A stretch of 43,958 nt of DNA from an uncultured bacterium (GCA_958366705.1 CATXCB010000016.1:1-43958); one strand, 5' to 3'; shown: positions 1 through 8,741, counted from the stretch's first letter. Program-made: numbers and translations. Notes: a model not told the origin generated them from the letters alone.

Positions 1-45
1 CCCCCCCCCGATTTTCTTATTATTGTTGTATCTTAGCATTTTCAT
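1..45 (-). CDS. Start of a leftward gene cut by the window edge
   Basis: Reading leftward from an ATG at 45-43, fifteen codons stay open to the window edge (MKMLRYNNNKKIGGG). An excellent Shine-Dalgarno, AAGGAG at 53-48, lies two bases before the ATG and a near-consensus promoter lies upstream, so this is very likely a real gene start. The last three codons are GGG GGG GGG, produced by a run of nine C on the plus strand at the very edge. Too little is visible to name a product. A basic N-terminus like this would suit a prepilin, but that is a guess. Confidence 0.5.
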   Translation of the reverse strand, partial: MKMLRYNNNKKIGGG

Positions 46-76
46 TACTCCTTTTTATTTATTGTACAACAGTTTT

Positions 77-105
77 AGTATAATCTATTTTTTACATGTT
101 GGCAA
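77..105 (-). promoter_or_regulatory. Promoter of the leftward gene at the window edge
   Basis: On the minus strand, TTGCCA (105-100) and TATACT (82-77) are separated by exactly 17 bases, which is a near-consensus sigma-70-type promoter. The predicted start of transcription is about 25 bases before the ATG at 45, leaving room for the AAGGAG site. It is divergent from the corA promoter. Confidence 0.7.
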
Positions 106-211
106 CAATATATTAATAACATTAGTCAAGGAAATTTAAAAATATTATTAAAACATTGAATGTATATAACAATAAAATTAATTAGTAATGTAAATTCAAT
201 AATTTATACTA

Positions 212-240
212 TTGAACTTTAAAAAAAACTGTAGTTTAAT
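212..240 (+). promoter_or_regulatory. Probable corA promoter
   Basis: TTGAAC at 212-217 and TTTAAT at 235-240 are separated by 17 bases. The predicted transcript starts near 247 and leaves a leader of about 25 bases containing the AGGA at 260-263, nine bases before the corA ATG. Confidence 0.5.
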
Positions 241-272
241 AAAGTGTAATCAGTTACTTAGGAATAGTTGCT

Positions 273-1226
273 ATGTTAGAAATTTCAAAAACTCAGGATG
301 ACGGCACACTAAAACATTTAAATTTGAATGAAGCAGTTTCCGGCTCATGGTTTAACCTTATAAATCCTACCAGAGAGGAAATTCAGCAGGTTTCTCTTGT
401 TTTAGGTCTCGATGAAAGCTTTTTGAACAACTCACTGGACGCAGACGAATTATCCCGTATGGACTTTGAAGACGGGAATCTGTTAATCATTACAAACGTT
501 CCGGTAATGGATGAAGAAGGGAACTTTGATACTTTGCCTTTAGGTATTATTTTTACTCCTGAAAGTATTATTACTGTTTGTTCTCACGAAAATAAAATAA
601 TTAATTCATTTAACGAAGATACAGCAAAATTCTTTGATACACGCCATAAAGCAAACTTTATGCTTAACATCTTATTTAGAGCTGCAAAATTCTATTTAAG
701 ATACCTGAACATTATTAACAAACAAACAGAAAGCATTGAAGATTCATTGAGAAAAACAACTAATAACAAAGCTTTGTTTCAGTTAATGGAAATTCAGAAA
801 TCACTGGTATACTTTACAACAGCCCTAAAAGACAACCAGCTTGTACTTCAAAAACTTTTAAGAATGGTGAACACTGCAAACTTACAAAGAATTTTGAAAT
901 TCACAGAAGATGATATTGATATGCTCGAAGACGTAATTATTGAAAATAAACAGGCTTCCGAGATGGTAGAAATGCACAGAACAATCTTAGAAAGCATGAT
1001 GGATTGCATGGCTTCAATTATCAATAATAATTTAAACCTTGTAATGAAATTTTTGGCTGCGATTACAATCATTATGTCAATACCAACAATGATAGGCAGC
1101 TTCTGGGGGATGAATGTACCTATGCCTTTTGGTCAAAATCACTTTGGATTTTTAATTGTAATATCAATATCTGTCATTGCGACTTGTATTGCTGCAGTAT
1201 TTTTTAACCGTAAAGGCATGATGTAA
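273..1226 (+). CDS. corA: CorA-family magnesium/divalent cation transporter
   Basis: A 317-residue inner-membrane channel of the CorA/MIT family, expected to pass Mg2+ (or Co2+/Ni2+) inward as a pentamer. The N-terminal 250 residues form the soluble alpha/beta and long-helix funnel (helical, charged). The C-terminus has two membrane helices, the first ending in the family signature GMN at residues 279-281 (WGMNVPMPFG) and the second followed by a basic tail (NRKGMM). Length matches the family. The ATG is preceded by AGGA at good spacing. It lies four bases before the next gene, a permease, so the two probably share a transcript. The GMN residues are intact; the metal cannot be told from sequence. 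Confidence 0.93.
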   Translation: MLEISKTQDDGTLKHLNLNEAVSGSWFNLINPTREEIQQVSLVLGLDESFLNNSLDADELSRMDFEDGNLLIITNVPVMDEEGNFDTLPLGIIFTPESIITVCSHENKIINSFNEDTAKFFDTRHKANFMLNILFRAAKFYLRYLNIINKQTESIEDSLRKTTNNKALFQLMEIQKSLVYFTTALKDNQLVLQKLLRMVNTANLQRILKFTEDDIDMLEDVIIENKQASEMVEMHRTILESMMDCMASIINNNLNLVMKFLAAITIIMSIPTMIGSFWGMNVPMPFGQNHFGFLIVISISVIATCIAAVFFNRKGMM

Positions 1227-1230
1227 AATT

Positions 1231-2082
1231 ATGCTTACAACCATTATTGCTCTATGTTTAAGGATTACATCTAATCCGGCAGCTAATGCTGTCCAAAAAA
1301 TACTGTCGGAAAAACATTCGGCAATAATGATAAATCTTTATGCTTTTGGATTTTTAAGTTTATTTTGTCTGTATCCAGCAAGCCTAAACAATTGGAGCAG
1401 TTATACCTTAGAATACTGGAACTACGTTCTACTTGCCGGCAGCTTATGCACATTAGGTTCAATTTGCCTAATCAAAGCTTTGCAATATGGTGAGATGTCT
1501 ATATTAGGGCCGATAAATTCATACAAATGCCTAGTAGGATTACTTTTTGGCTATATCATGCTTGGGGAAATACCATCAATTAGAGGTATTATAGGCACAT
1601 TACTAATCATTTTCGGGAGTTGGTTTATTTTTGATACCGTAAAAACTGATGGATTTTTCAAGATATTATTCAGAAAAGACATATTTTTAAGATTTTGCGC
1701 ACTTTTTTTCACTGGCTGTGAAGCTGTTGTTTTGAAAAAGATAATTTTACTTTCTTCACCCAAAGAATCTTTAATATTATGGTGTTTTTCAGGATTTATA
1801 TTTACACTATTACTAGCTATTTTATTTAAAGTAAAAATCAAAAAAATATCAAAAAAAGACACGTTTTTAACATTATTAATTGCAGTTTGTCTTGGAATCA
1901 TGCAATACTCGACAAACATAGTATTTGAAAAAATAAATGTAGGCTTATCCCTTGCACTGTTTCAGCTTTCCGGAATTATTTCAATACTCTTCGGATATTT
2001 TATATTTAAAGAAAATCAGCTTAGAAAAAAATTACTGGGAACAATAATAATGATTGTTGGAAGCTGTTTAATTTTATTATAG
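1231..2082 (+). CDS. EamA/DMT-family permease
   Basis: A 283-residue, very hydrophobic protein with about ten predicted membrane segments arranged as two similar halves, which is the EamA (drug/metabolite transporter) layout. Conserved-looking positions include the APINSYKCLVGLLFGYIMLGE-type stretch in the first half (residues about 93-113) and a second-half counterpart SGIISILFGYFIFKENQ, each ending in the acidic residue typical of EamA repeats. The substrate is unknown. It starts four bases after corA, so it is probably co-transcribed. Its stop is three bases from the end of the convergent gene at 2086. Confidence 0.8.
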   Translation: MLTTIIALCLRITSNPAANAVQKILSEKHSAIMINLYAFGFLSLFCLYPASLNNWSSYTLEYWNYVLLAGSLCTLGSICLIKALQYGEMSILGPINSYKCLVGLLFGYIMLGEIPSIRGIIGTLLIIFGSWFIFDTVKTDGFFKILFRKDIFLRFCALFFTGCEAVVLKKIILLSSPKESLILWCFSGFIFTLLLAILFKVKIKKISKKDTFLTLLIAVCLGIMQYSTNIVFEKINVGLSLALFQLSGIISILFGYFIFKENQLRKKLLGTIIMIVGSCLILL

Positions 2083-2085
2083 AAC

Positions 2086-2475
2086 TCATTTTAAATAATC
2101 ATCAAACTTTTTAATGTTAACTTTATATCCGCAGCCGTCATGCAATTTGCCCGGATATGAAATTCTTTTAGCCGGATATCTTCTGCACATTCGTGGTCTG
2201 TGCTTATAATCAGAACACAAACCATCCGGAGTAACCATTTTGCAAGCAAAAACAAGATTCCCGAATTCATCTTTACCTTTAATATAAAAACGTTTGTACG
2301 TAGGAAAAAGCGTCTGCATTATTTTAAACTCTTTTTCTGTATATGTATCCACACTATACATGTAATTACAGCATTTTCCGCATTTTTTACACTCGCCCGT
2401 AATTTCATAACTAATCTTTTCAGGTACAAAATATGACAAAAATTCATAAACTATTGATTTTATAAAATCTAACAT
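2086..2475 (-). CDS. YkgJ-family cysteine-cluster protein
   Basis: A 129-residue protein with the YkgJ/UPF0153 pattern: CKKCGKCC near residue 29, then CSDYKHRPRMCRRYP and a late CGY. These cysteines are thought to bind a zinc or iron-sulfur cluster; the biochemical role of the family is not established. No signal peptide is visible, although the first 20 residues are mildly hydrophobic. The gene stands alone on the minus strand between two rightward genes, and its 3' end almost touches the DMT permease. No strong Shine-Dalgarno is seen before the ATG. Confidence 0.8.
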   Translation of the reverse strand: MLDFIKSIVYEFLSYFVPEKISYEITGECKKCGKCCNYMYSVDTYTEKEFKIMQTLFPTYKRFYIKGKDEFGNLVFACKMVTPDGLCSDYKHRPRMCRRYPAKRISYPGKLHDGCGYKVNIKKFDDYLK

Positions 2476-2540
2476 TTTATAAATTTATTACAAAAATATG
2501 TAAAATAAAATAATATAATTTATTAAAAAGGACTTTTGTG

Positions 2541-2553
2541 TATAATAATAGGT
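2541..2553 (+). promoter_or_regulatory. Leaderless-type -10 box of mlaD-like gene
   Basis: TATAAT at 2541-2546 is followed by seven bases and then ATG at 2554. Transcription should start at or within a base of the start codon, and there is no Shine-Dalgarno within the usual distance. Confidence 0.6.
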
Positions 2554-3177
2554 ATGAAGAAAATAGAAAACATACGGGTATATGCTTGGATTGAATTTGC
2601 AATTTGGCTGATTATAGTTGCCGTTTCTGTTTTGGGAATAAGATACTATCACTATCAAACACAAAAACAATATAAAAATTACCAGATATTCATGGAAGAT
2701 GTAGACGGTTTGATAGTAGGTTCACCTGTCAAATTTTTAGGTGTCCAGATAGGATATGTAAAAAAAATACAAATTATTTCATCAAATGTTTATATAAAAT
2801 TTGTAATTACTCAAAAAGGTCTAGAACTGCCAATTGGTTCAATTGCAACAGTTGAAGGTTCAGGTCTTGGCGGCTCTAAAGCTCTGGAAATTTATCCGCC
2901 AATAAAAGGAAATCCTACAGATAAAATAATTATATCAAAAGACCCAACAAGATTAGGCAAGGTAATGAGTTTGTTTGATGATATATTTAGAGAGTTAAAT
3001 GCCATATTTTCGACTGTTGACCACGCAGCCAGCCAATTTGATATTGAACATGGTATTCAGACAAATGTAATTGAACCTGCAGATGCAACAGAAGGGCTAA
3101 TCAAAATTGAAAAAGTTATAGATACTGTAATGGACAGTAAGAAAAACTTTACGAAAAATTTTAATGATAAAAATTAA
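2554..3177 (+). CDS. MlaD/MCE-domain lipid-transport protein
   Basis: A 207-residue protein with one N-terminal membrane helix (about residues 9-31) followed by an MCE domain (about 38-120) carrying the family pattern VDGLIVGSPVKFLGVQIGYV and later GSGLGGSKALEIYPP. Proteins of this type ride in the periplasm on the inner membrane and help move phospholipids between membranes, so it implies a diderm envelope. The C-terminus (120-207) is a helical tail without recognised domain. No MlaE permease or MlaF ATPase gene is adjacent. I place the start at the ATG at 2554 because of the TATAAT seven bases upstream; an in-frame TTG at 2536 has no better support. Confidence 0.85.
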   Translation: MKKIENIRVYAWIEFAIWLIIVAVSVLGIRYYHYQTQKQYKNYQIFMEDVDGLIVGSPVKFLGVQIGYVKKIQIISSNVYIKFVITQKGLELPIGSIATVEGSGLGGSKALEIYPPIKGNPTDKIIISKDPTRLGKVMSLFDDIFRELNAIFSTVDHAASQFDIEHGIQTNVIEPADATEGLIKIEKVIDTVMDSKKNFTKNFNDKN

Positions 3178-3193
3178 AACAGGGGTAATGAAA

Positions 3194-3844
3194 ATGAATT
3201 TAGACAATGTAAGAGTAATAAATAATCCTGTAGTACTGCTTAATCTATGCACAATGCGTGATAAAAACACTGACAGTCAGGGTGTAAGGATTGCAACCAG
3301 AAAAATTACAAGATGCTTATTGTATGAAGCAGCAAAAAATCTTCCGCTTGTAGAAAAAGAAGTTACAACACCACTAACAACATTTAAAGCAAAAACCGTT
3401 GACCCTGAAATTAATCTCATTATATCTCCTATTCTCAGAGCAGGTTTAATTTTTACAGACGAAGCAATTGACATTTTGCCCCAGGCAACAATTCGCCATA
3501 TTGGAATGTACAGAGACGAAAAAACTCTAAAACCGGTGTGGTATTACAATAAAGTTCCAATGGACGCTCCAAATCCTGAAAAATTCTATGTCTATATTAC
3601 AGACCCTATGTTAGCAACAGGAAATTCTTTACTTGCAGCAATTGATTTATACGCCCAAAAAGGTATTCCAATAACAAATATCAAATGTCTTTGCATAATT
3701 GCAGCGCCACAGGGAATTGAAAATATTCAAAAACATTATCCTGATATCGAAATTATTACAGCAGCCATAGATGACCATCTTAACGAAAAGGGCTACATCG
3801 TCCCAGGAATGGGTGATGCCGGAGACAGAATTTTTAACACTTAA
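3194..3844 (+). CDS. upp: Uracil phosphoribosyltransferase
   Basis: A 216-residue cytosolic salvage enzyme that makes UMP from uracil and PRPP. The type-I PRTase features are visible: RAGLIF in the uracil/PRPP region (about residues 80-85), the PRPP loop YITDPMLATGNSL (about 135-147), and the C-terminal GMGDAGDRIFNT that binds uracil and closes the family. The start is set at the ATG at 3194: AGGGG at 3181-3185 is eight bases before it, while the in-frame ATGs at 3164 and 3188 are too far upstream of or too close to that site. It follows the MlaD-like gene by 16 bases. A terminator lies just downstream. Confidence 0.95.
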   Translation: MNLDNVRVINNPVVLLNLCTMRDKNTDSQGVRIATRKITRCLLYEAAKNLPLVEKEVTTPLTTFKAKTVDPEINLIISPILRAGLIFTDEAIDILPQATIRHIGMYRDEKTLKPVWYYNKVPMDAPNPEKFYVYITDPMLATGNSLLAAIDLYAQKGIPITNIKCLCIIAAPQGIENIQKHYPDIEIITAAIDDHLNEKGYIVPGMGDAGDRIFNT

Positions 3845-3869
3845 ATTCAAAATTGTAAAGTTTATTAAG

Positions 3870-3921
3870 AAAGATAACGAAAATTCTAAAGATTAAATTT
3901 AAGAATACCGTTATCTTTTTT
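3870..3921 (+). terminator. Intrinsic terminator after upp
   Basis: AAAGATAACG (3870-3879) pairs with CGTTATCTTT (3909-3918), an inner ATTCT/AGAAT pair tightens the loop, and a T-run follows to 3921. It separates upp from the amidase gene. Confidence 0.7.
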
Positions 3922-3947
3922 AGTGTGTAACTTATTGGAGAAACATA

Positions 3948-5669
3948 ATGACGACGCAAGGTGTAGGTAATGTAAATTCTACAACCGATAAACAACAAAA
4001 AACAAATACCGGAAGACCTGTTCAAATCACAGTGAAAGCAGGAGAAAATATCTCTGTTATAGCAAAAAAATTCGGAATGACACCTCAAGAATTTGCAAAA
4101 TGGACAGGATTGAAGAAAAATACACTGACAACAGGACAAAAAATAAATCTGCCAAATTCTGAAGTCCCTGCAGGCAAAGGTATATTTGCCCTTGCAAAAA
4201 AATATAATATGACACTGGACGAATTCGGTAAACTAAATAAACTTCCTAAACCATACAATGAATATATGGCGAAAAAAGGTGAAAAATTTTATGTAAAATT
4301 CAACAGTCAAACTCCTGATAAGAAAAACGTAAATCCGCAAAATACAAATAAAAATAAATGGGGTTCACATTTTTCTCCAAAAGAAATAGCCGCAAAATTA
4401 GAAAAAGAAGCAAATGACCGCTGGGGTGCAGTCGGTAAAAAATCTTTTGACGACATGCTTGCTCAAATCAATCCTAAAAATGCCTCTGCTGTTATAAAAG
4501 CTTATAAAGATGCAGATTACGGACAATCATTAATAAACAGAATTACACATGAAGTTACCAGCAATCAGGATACAAGAAAACAAGCTGTTATGCATATTTA
4601 TGATGCATTAGCCGCAGAAAAAAATCTTCCTGCATCAAAGCGGAATGAATTTCAACAAGAACTCAATGACCGATTTGATGACTGGGGAATGGTTGATACA
4701 GAAAAAATGGATAAAATGATTGATGAAATTCTATCCATGCCTGTAAAAAATACGCGTACCACAACTACAAAACCACAAAATACCATTAATAATACAAAAG
4801 TTAAATTAGGCAATACAAACAGCCATACAGTATCAGGGCTTCGAAAAGGAGCTATTCGTTCAGCAAAAAAAGAAGCATTAGAAAAGTTCAAAGATTACTG
4901 TAATACAAACAATATCCAATATGACAAAAACAAACTTGATATGGCACCATTAGAAAGAATACCGGCGCCTACAATAAAAAATGGCGAGATAACAACTAAA
5001 GAATCCGCGTTTCTTAAACCAACAACAAAACCAAATGGAAAAGTAATTATACTAAATCCGGGACACGGCGGTTACAATACTCAAAACGGATTTTTCGATC
5101 CCGGTTCCTACAGTTTTATTAAAAAAGCCAACGGTAAATATGCACCGTTACTGGAATTTGAAAAAATGAATATTTATGCTGAAAGTACCGCAGAGAAACT
5201 CCGCAGTCAGGGATATGCCGTCGTAATAACGAACGGTCATATCAAAACAATATCTGAAGATAAGTCAATATCAAATCTGGTCAAAAGACTTAATTCTGGA
5301 GAAAAAGGCGGACAAAAATATAATAACAAAAATATTATGTTCATTTCTCTACACGCGGATTCAGAACCCGGTCAATCCGGTTCGGGAATTTGTTACGACT
5401 CAAGATTTAATGAAGATACGTCATTAGCAAATACCCTTATGGAACATTTAAATACTGATGATTGGATTAAATCAAAAACTTCCGAAAGAAATTGGACAGA
5501 TAAAGGTAAAGGACTTCAAGTTCTTCACCAGACGGAAAATATTCCATCTGTTTTAGTTGAAGTTGAATATGTTAACGGTTCAAAAAGTAAAAATTTAGAT
5601 TCTTCAGCTTATCAAAACAGATTTGAGAATAAGCTTATTGAAGGTGTTAATTCTTATTTTCAAGAATAA
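3948..5669 (+). CDS. LysM + N-acetylmuramoyl-L-alanine amidase (Amidase_3)
   Basis: A 573-residue peptidoglycan hydrolase. Residues 26-69 form a LysM peptidoglycan-binding domain (VKAGENISVIAKKFG...TGQKINLP) and 75-118 a second, weaker LysM-like unit. A helical linker runs to about 350. The catalytic amidase, which cuts the MurNAc-L-Ala bond, begins near 364 and shows zinc ligands His373 in NPGHGG, Glu405 in FEKMN and His469 in SLHAD, with the catalytic glutamate in VLVEVEYVN near the end. GGAG lies seven bases before the ATG. There is no recognisable signal peptide: the first 25 residues are polar. It is followed by another LysM hydrolase 18 bases on, probably one operon. Confidence 0.88.
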   Translation: MTTQGVGNVNSTTDKQQKTNTGRPVQITVKAGENISVIAKKFGMTPQEFAKWTGLKKNTLTTGQKINLPNSEVPAGKGIFALAKKYNMTLDEFGKLNKLPKPYNEYMAKKGEKFYVKFNSQTPDKKNVNPQNTNKNKWGSHFSPKEIAAKLEKEANDRWGAVGKKSFDDMLAQINPKNASAVIKAYKDADYGQSLINRITHEVTSNQDTRKQAVMHIYDALAAEKNLPASKRNEFQQELNDRFDDWGMVDTEKMDKMIDEILSMPVKNTRTTTTKPQNTINNTKVKLGNTNSHTVSGLRKGAIRSAKKEALEKFKDYCNTNNIQYDKNKLDMAPLERIPAPTIKNGEITTKESAFLKPTTKPNGKVIILNPGHGGYNTQNGFFDPGSYSFIKKANGKYAPLLEFEKMNIYAESTAEKLRSQGYAVVITNGHIKTISEDKSISNLVKRLNSGEKGGQKYNNKNIMFISLHADSEPGQSGSGICYDSRFNEDTSLANTLMEHLNTDDWIKSKTSERNWTDKGKGLQVLHQTENIPSVLVEVEYVNGSKSKNLDSSAYQNRFENKLIEGVNSYFQE

Positions 5670-5687
5670 ATTCAGCAGGTTTTAATT

Positions 5688-6758
5688 ATGGATTTTTTAA
5701 CAAGATTATGGAACTATATAAAAGTCAAATTTAGCGGAGAAGAAAAAACTGCTCCCGCTAAAAAGACTACAAACACAAAACAACCTATTTTTAACTACAA
5801 TAAAAATACGACCAATCCAAATGAAATTCCTATGATGAGAGAAATTTCAGACGAACAGATTCAAGCAAACAACACCCGTGAAAAATATATTACGACAATA
5901 AAAAATCCAAATTATAAAGTAAAAAACGGAGATAATCCTGATAAAATTGCTGCAAAATTCGGAGTAGAAACAAATTCATTACTGGCACTCAACGGGCTGG
6001 ATAAAAATTCAGCAAAAAAAATTAAAGCAGGACAAATTCTAAAAATTCCTCCAACACGAAAAATAAAAAATGTTAATAATCTGAACGACATAGCAAAATC
6101 TATGGGGGTAAGTTTAGAATTTATAAAAAAATTGAAAAAAATTGAAGACAGTTCTAATCTACCCGAGACAAAATTCCACAATACTCCATATAAAGATAAA
6201 GCCGGTGTACTAACAATCGGAATTGGACATGTTTTAAAAAAAGGAGACCCGCGTGAACTTTCAAACCAGCAAGTTTGCGAATTATGTGCAAAAGATTTAT
6301 TAAAAATGGAAGAAAATCTTAAAGTTTTGCTTGGCGGACAAAAGAATTATGACAGGTTGCCTCAAAGTATGAAAGAAGCTTTGCTTGACATGACATTCAA
6401 TAAAGGTACAGCAATTATAGAAAAAACTCTAGGACTTTTATATTGCCTAAAAACAGGAAAATATGAAGCCGCCATCAACAAATTTACTAATAATAAATCA
6501 ACAACAACAAAACAAGAAATGGCAGGATTAAGTAAACGCCGACTTTTCGATATCTCACTTGCTACAAAAATGTATGAAAATAACATTCCGCAATCAAATA
6601 TTAATACAGCCCAGCAAGTTTACAACAGAGGAGTTGAATTACTTAAAGCTGAATGCAAAAAAGAAGGTAAGAACTACCAATCACAACTTGCAGGATTCAA
6701 TCAGGAAATCCAAAACTACTTTGGAAACAGATTAAAATTAAAACTTATAACCAGGTAA
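5688..6758 (+). CDS. LysM + GH24 phage-type lysozyme
   Basis: A 356-residue protein. Residues 1-15 form a short amphipathic, lysine/tryptophan-containing segment, not a standard signal peptide. A LysM domain spans about 75-121 and a possible half-LysM 125-150. From about 150 it resembles T4/P22-type lysozymes (GH24), which cleave the MurNAc-GlcNAc bond: Asp170 and Thr176 are in the right spacing within YKDKAGVLTIGIGH, and Glu160 is the probable catalytic acid (one residue further away than in T4). Helical GH24-like sequence follows (DMTFNKG, GLSKRR). No holin or phage gene is nearby, so it looks like a resident wall enzyme. Its 3' end overlaps the convergent asparaginase gene by 14 bases. Confidence 0.85.
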   Translation: MDFLTRLWNYIKVKFSGEEKTAPAKKTTNTKQPIFNYNKNTTNPNEIPMMREISDEQIQANNTREKYITTIKNPNYKVKNGDNPDKIAAKFGVETNSLLALNGLDKNSAKKIKAGQILKIPPTRKIKNVNNLNDIAKSMGVSLEFIKKLKKIEDSSNLPETKFHNTPYKDKAGVLTIGIGHVLKKGDPRELSNQQVCELCAKDLLKMEENLKVLLGGQKNYDRLPQSMKEALLDMTFNKGTAIIEKTLGLLYCLKTGKYEAAINKFTNNKSTTTKQEMAGLSKRRLFDISLATKMYENNIPQSNINTAQQVYNRGVELLKAECKKEGKNYQSQLAGFNQEIQNYFGNRLKLKLITR

Positions 6759-7704
6759 TAATATCACCGATTTTTTCATTATGATAAGTTTTAATATCAT
6801 GACCGATTTTTATATCCGCCCAGTGCAAATTGTTAATCAAATCCACTGTTACAATTTCTCTTGCCTGCGAATTTGAATCTGAAATTTTCACAACAAACCC
6901 TTCTTCTATTTCAGGATTTACAACAACACACAGTCCTGAAGCTCCAACTTTTGCAATTAGAGTTTTATTAGAATCAGAAATAATTTTTGTATCTGTTCTG
7001 TCTTCTCCCCCAATAATGTATGCATGATTCAAAAATGCATTTTTTATTTTTTGATATTTAGGATTACAAAATAAATTCAAATAACCTTTAACAATATTGC
7101 CTAAAGGCATAGAATGAATTGGCACCCCGCAGCCGTCTTTTGTAACCGGAAATTCCGTCTTGACCTCACACAATTCATAAATTTTCTTTTTAATTGCCTG
7201 CTGTAACGGATGATGAATATTGTCATATTTTTCCATATCCCAATCATTAAGTTTGCACAGACCCAGCATCATGGCATGTTTACCTGAACAATTGTTATGA
7301 AGAACTGTTGCCTGCTCACCATTTAACAATAATTTATCATGTGCTGTTTTTGAAATAGGTTCGAGATTGCCACATCTTAATCTGCTTACCGGAATATCAA
7401 ATTTTGACAAAAGCGCCTTAACAATATCAACATGAATCTGTTCTCCGGCATGAGAAGCTGCACATATAGCAATTTCTTCTTCTGACATATCAAACTTTTC
7501 ATCCAGACCATAATCAATTAACAATGCAGCTTGTAAAGGTTTAGCACAAGAACGCAGATAAAACGGATAATGTTTATCATCCCCGATTTTTTCAATGATT
7601 CTATCCTTGTCTGCTCGAACAATATATCCAAAATGTTCTTGTTCAATAAGACCATCTCTGTTAAATGTAATTAATTTTGCAGGTTCTGTATTAATATTTA
7701 TCAT
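6745..7704 (-). CDS. Asparaginase II-family amidohydrolase
   Basis: A 319-residue protein of the Asparaginase_II family (PF06089 type, distinct from the AnsA/AnsB fold), expected to hydrolyse L-asparagine to aspartate and ammonia in the cytosol. Recognised stretches are RSCAKPLQAALL near residue 51, CAASHAGE near 81, the glycine-rich NNCSGKHAMMLGLC near 137, TKDGCGVPIHSMPL near 189, and AKVGASGLCVVVN near 252. Length is normal. The ATG at 7704 lies inside the end of the upstream gene (14-base overlap), so translation is probably coupled. The stop overlaps the convergent lysozyme gene. Confidence 0.85.
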   Translation of the reverse strand: MININTEPAKLITFNRDGLIEQEHFGYIVRADKDRIIEKIGDDKHYPFYLRSCAKPLQAALLIDYGLDEKFDMSEEEIAICAASHAGEQIHVDIVKALLSKFDIPVSRLRCGNLEPISKTAHDKLLLNGEQATVLHNNCSGKHAMMLGLCKLNDWDMEKYDNIHHPLQQAIKKKIYELCEVKTEFPVTKDGCGVPIHSMPLGNIVKGYLNLFCNPKYQKIKNAFLNHAYIIGGEDRTDTKIISDSNKTLIAKVGASGLCVVVNPEIEEGFVVKISDSNSQAREIVTVDLINNLHWADIKIGHDIKTYHNEKIGDIITWL

Positions 7705-8428
7705 TATTTTTCACCATATTTAAAAGTTGATTTAATTTTAACTTTAGCTGTTTATTTTCTTTTTTCAAGTCTTCAATCTGCTTTTCATATTCATCAGAGG
7801 TTTTCGCATATTCCTGTTTAATTTTTGGAATTTCATTGTGATCAAGAACAAAACGTTTTTTCGCTTCTTCTTTTATAGTTAAAATAATATCTAGCTGTTT
7901 TTGAGGAATCAAACCGGATTCAACAAGCCATTGCCCAAACTTTTTATTATCATTTTGCTGTTTATAATTATCAACAGCTTTGTCCAGTTGTTCTTCAGAA
8001 ATCGCACCATCCTGAACAAAATATTCGCCGGTTCTGTATTTTCCGGCCAAAAATCCGGCAATATTCAATATTTGTGAATTATCCGGAATCTGTAAATACG
8101 CTTCATCAACGCAAAACAGAAAATAATTCGCAACTTCTTCCAGTGACATATACGTATTCAATGCGATTTCAGAAATACTTGCATCATTATCACAGTATTC
8201 TAATATATTGTATATATTTTTATCAAAACAAGCCTTTTTATAATCAAGCTCACACTTGCCCTTATAAGTCAAAACCGGTTTGTATGATGCAAAAACATAT
8301 GACAAATCATTGTCTTTGTCTATTTCTTCCGACAATCTTGCGTAAATAATTTCCTTAATCCATGTCGGGAAATTTGAAACTTTGTTCAAAAATTGATTTA
8401 AAAAATTTCTCTGCACTTTAGACCTCAA
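7691..8428 (-). CDS. MshEN-like protein with C-terminal coiled coil
   Basis: About 245 residues. The middle (about 130-195) contains the paired pattern GEYFVQDGAISEEQLDKAV ... FGQWLVESGLIPQKQLDIIL, which resembles the two-part MshEN domain of type II/IV secretion ATPases, a module that can bind c-di-GMP. No ATPase part follows. The C-terminus (about 205-245) is a lysine/glutamate-rich heptad coiled coil (YEKQIEDLKKENKQLKLKLNQLL). The N-terminal 120 residues are helical and unrecognised. The start is uncertain: a TTG at 8428 follows AGGA by six bases, and a GTG at 8416 follows GAGGT by six. It overlaps the asparaginase gene but has no obvious functional link to it. Confidence 0.6.
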   Translation of the reverse strand: MRSKVQRNFLNQFLNKVSNFPTWIKEIIYARLSEEIDKDNDLSYVFASYKPVLTYKGKCELDYKKACFDKNIYNILEYCDNDASISEIALNTYMSLEEVANYFLFCVDEAYLQIPDNSQILNIAGFLAGKYRTGEYFVQDGAISEEQLDKAVDNYKQQNDNKKFGQWLVESGLIPQKQLDIILTIKEEAKKRFVLDHNEIPKIKQEYAKTSDEYEKQIEDLKKENKQLKLKLNQLLNMVKNNDKY

Positions 8429-8540
8429 TAAGTATCCTATATTCTAACATTAATTACCAATTTATTCAAGATATTGCAAATATATTTCAGATATTAAGCA
8501 GTTATATATCAGTTAGCGCAGAAAACAACTAAAACCGCAA

Positions 8541-8613
8541 TCCCGAATTGACTAGAAAATCAGTTGAGTTTACGAAACATAATTTTCTGTTCCTACTTGG
8601 CATTTCAGTATCT
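8541..8613 (+). repeat. Dispersed 73-bp repeat, copy 1
   Basis: This non-coding 73-base stretch matches the reverse complement of 43688-43760 with about seven mismatches and no gaps (roughly 90 percent identity by eye). It lies in the gap before the VKOR gene. The rest of this gap (8429-8741) is AT-rich and shows nothing else except a GGGAG site at about 8727 for the next gene. Confidence 0.85.
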
Positions 8614-8741
8614 TGTAAGATATAATGATTATATTTTGTGCATATTTAGTGAAAAATTATATATAAGTCCAATATTAAGTTAGTTGATTAATTTATAATG
8701 AAAAGGTAATATATAAATAAAAAAAGGGAGAACTATTAAAA

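Noticed and set aside
5688..6758. Prophage remnant because of the phage-type lysozyme
   Set aside because: No holin, capsid, integrase or att-like repeat is nearby, and the LysM fusion suits a resident wall enzyme.
8541..8613. CRISPR-like repeats
   Set aside because: The dispersed repeats are not regularly spaced, have no spacers of fixed length, and no cas gene is present.
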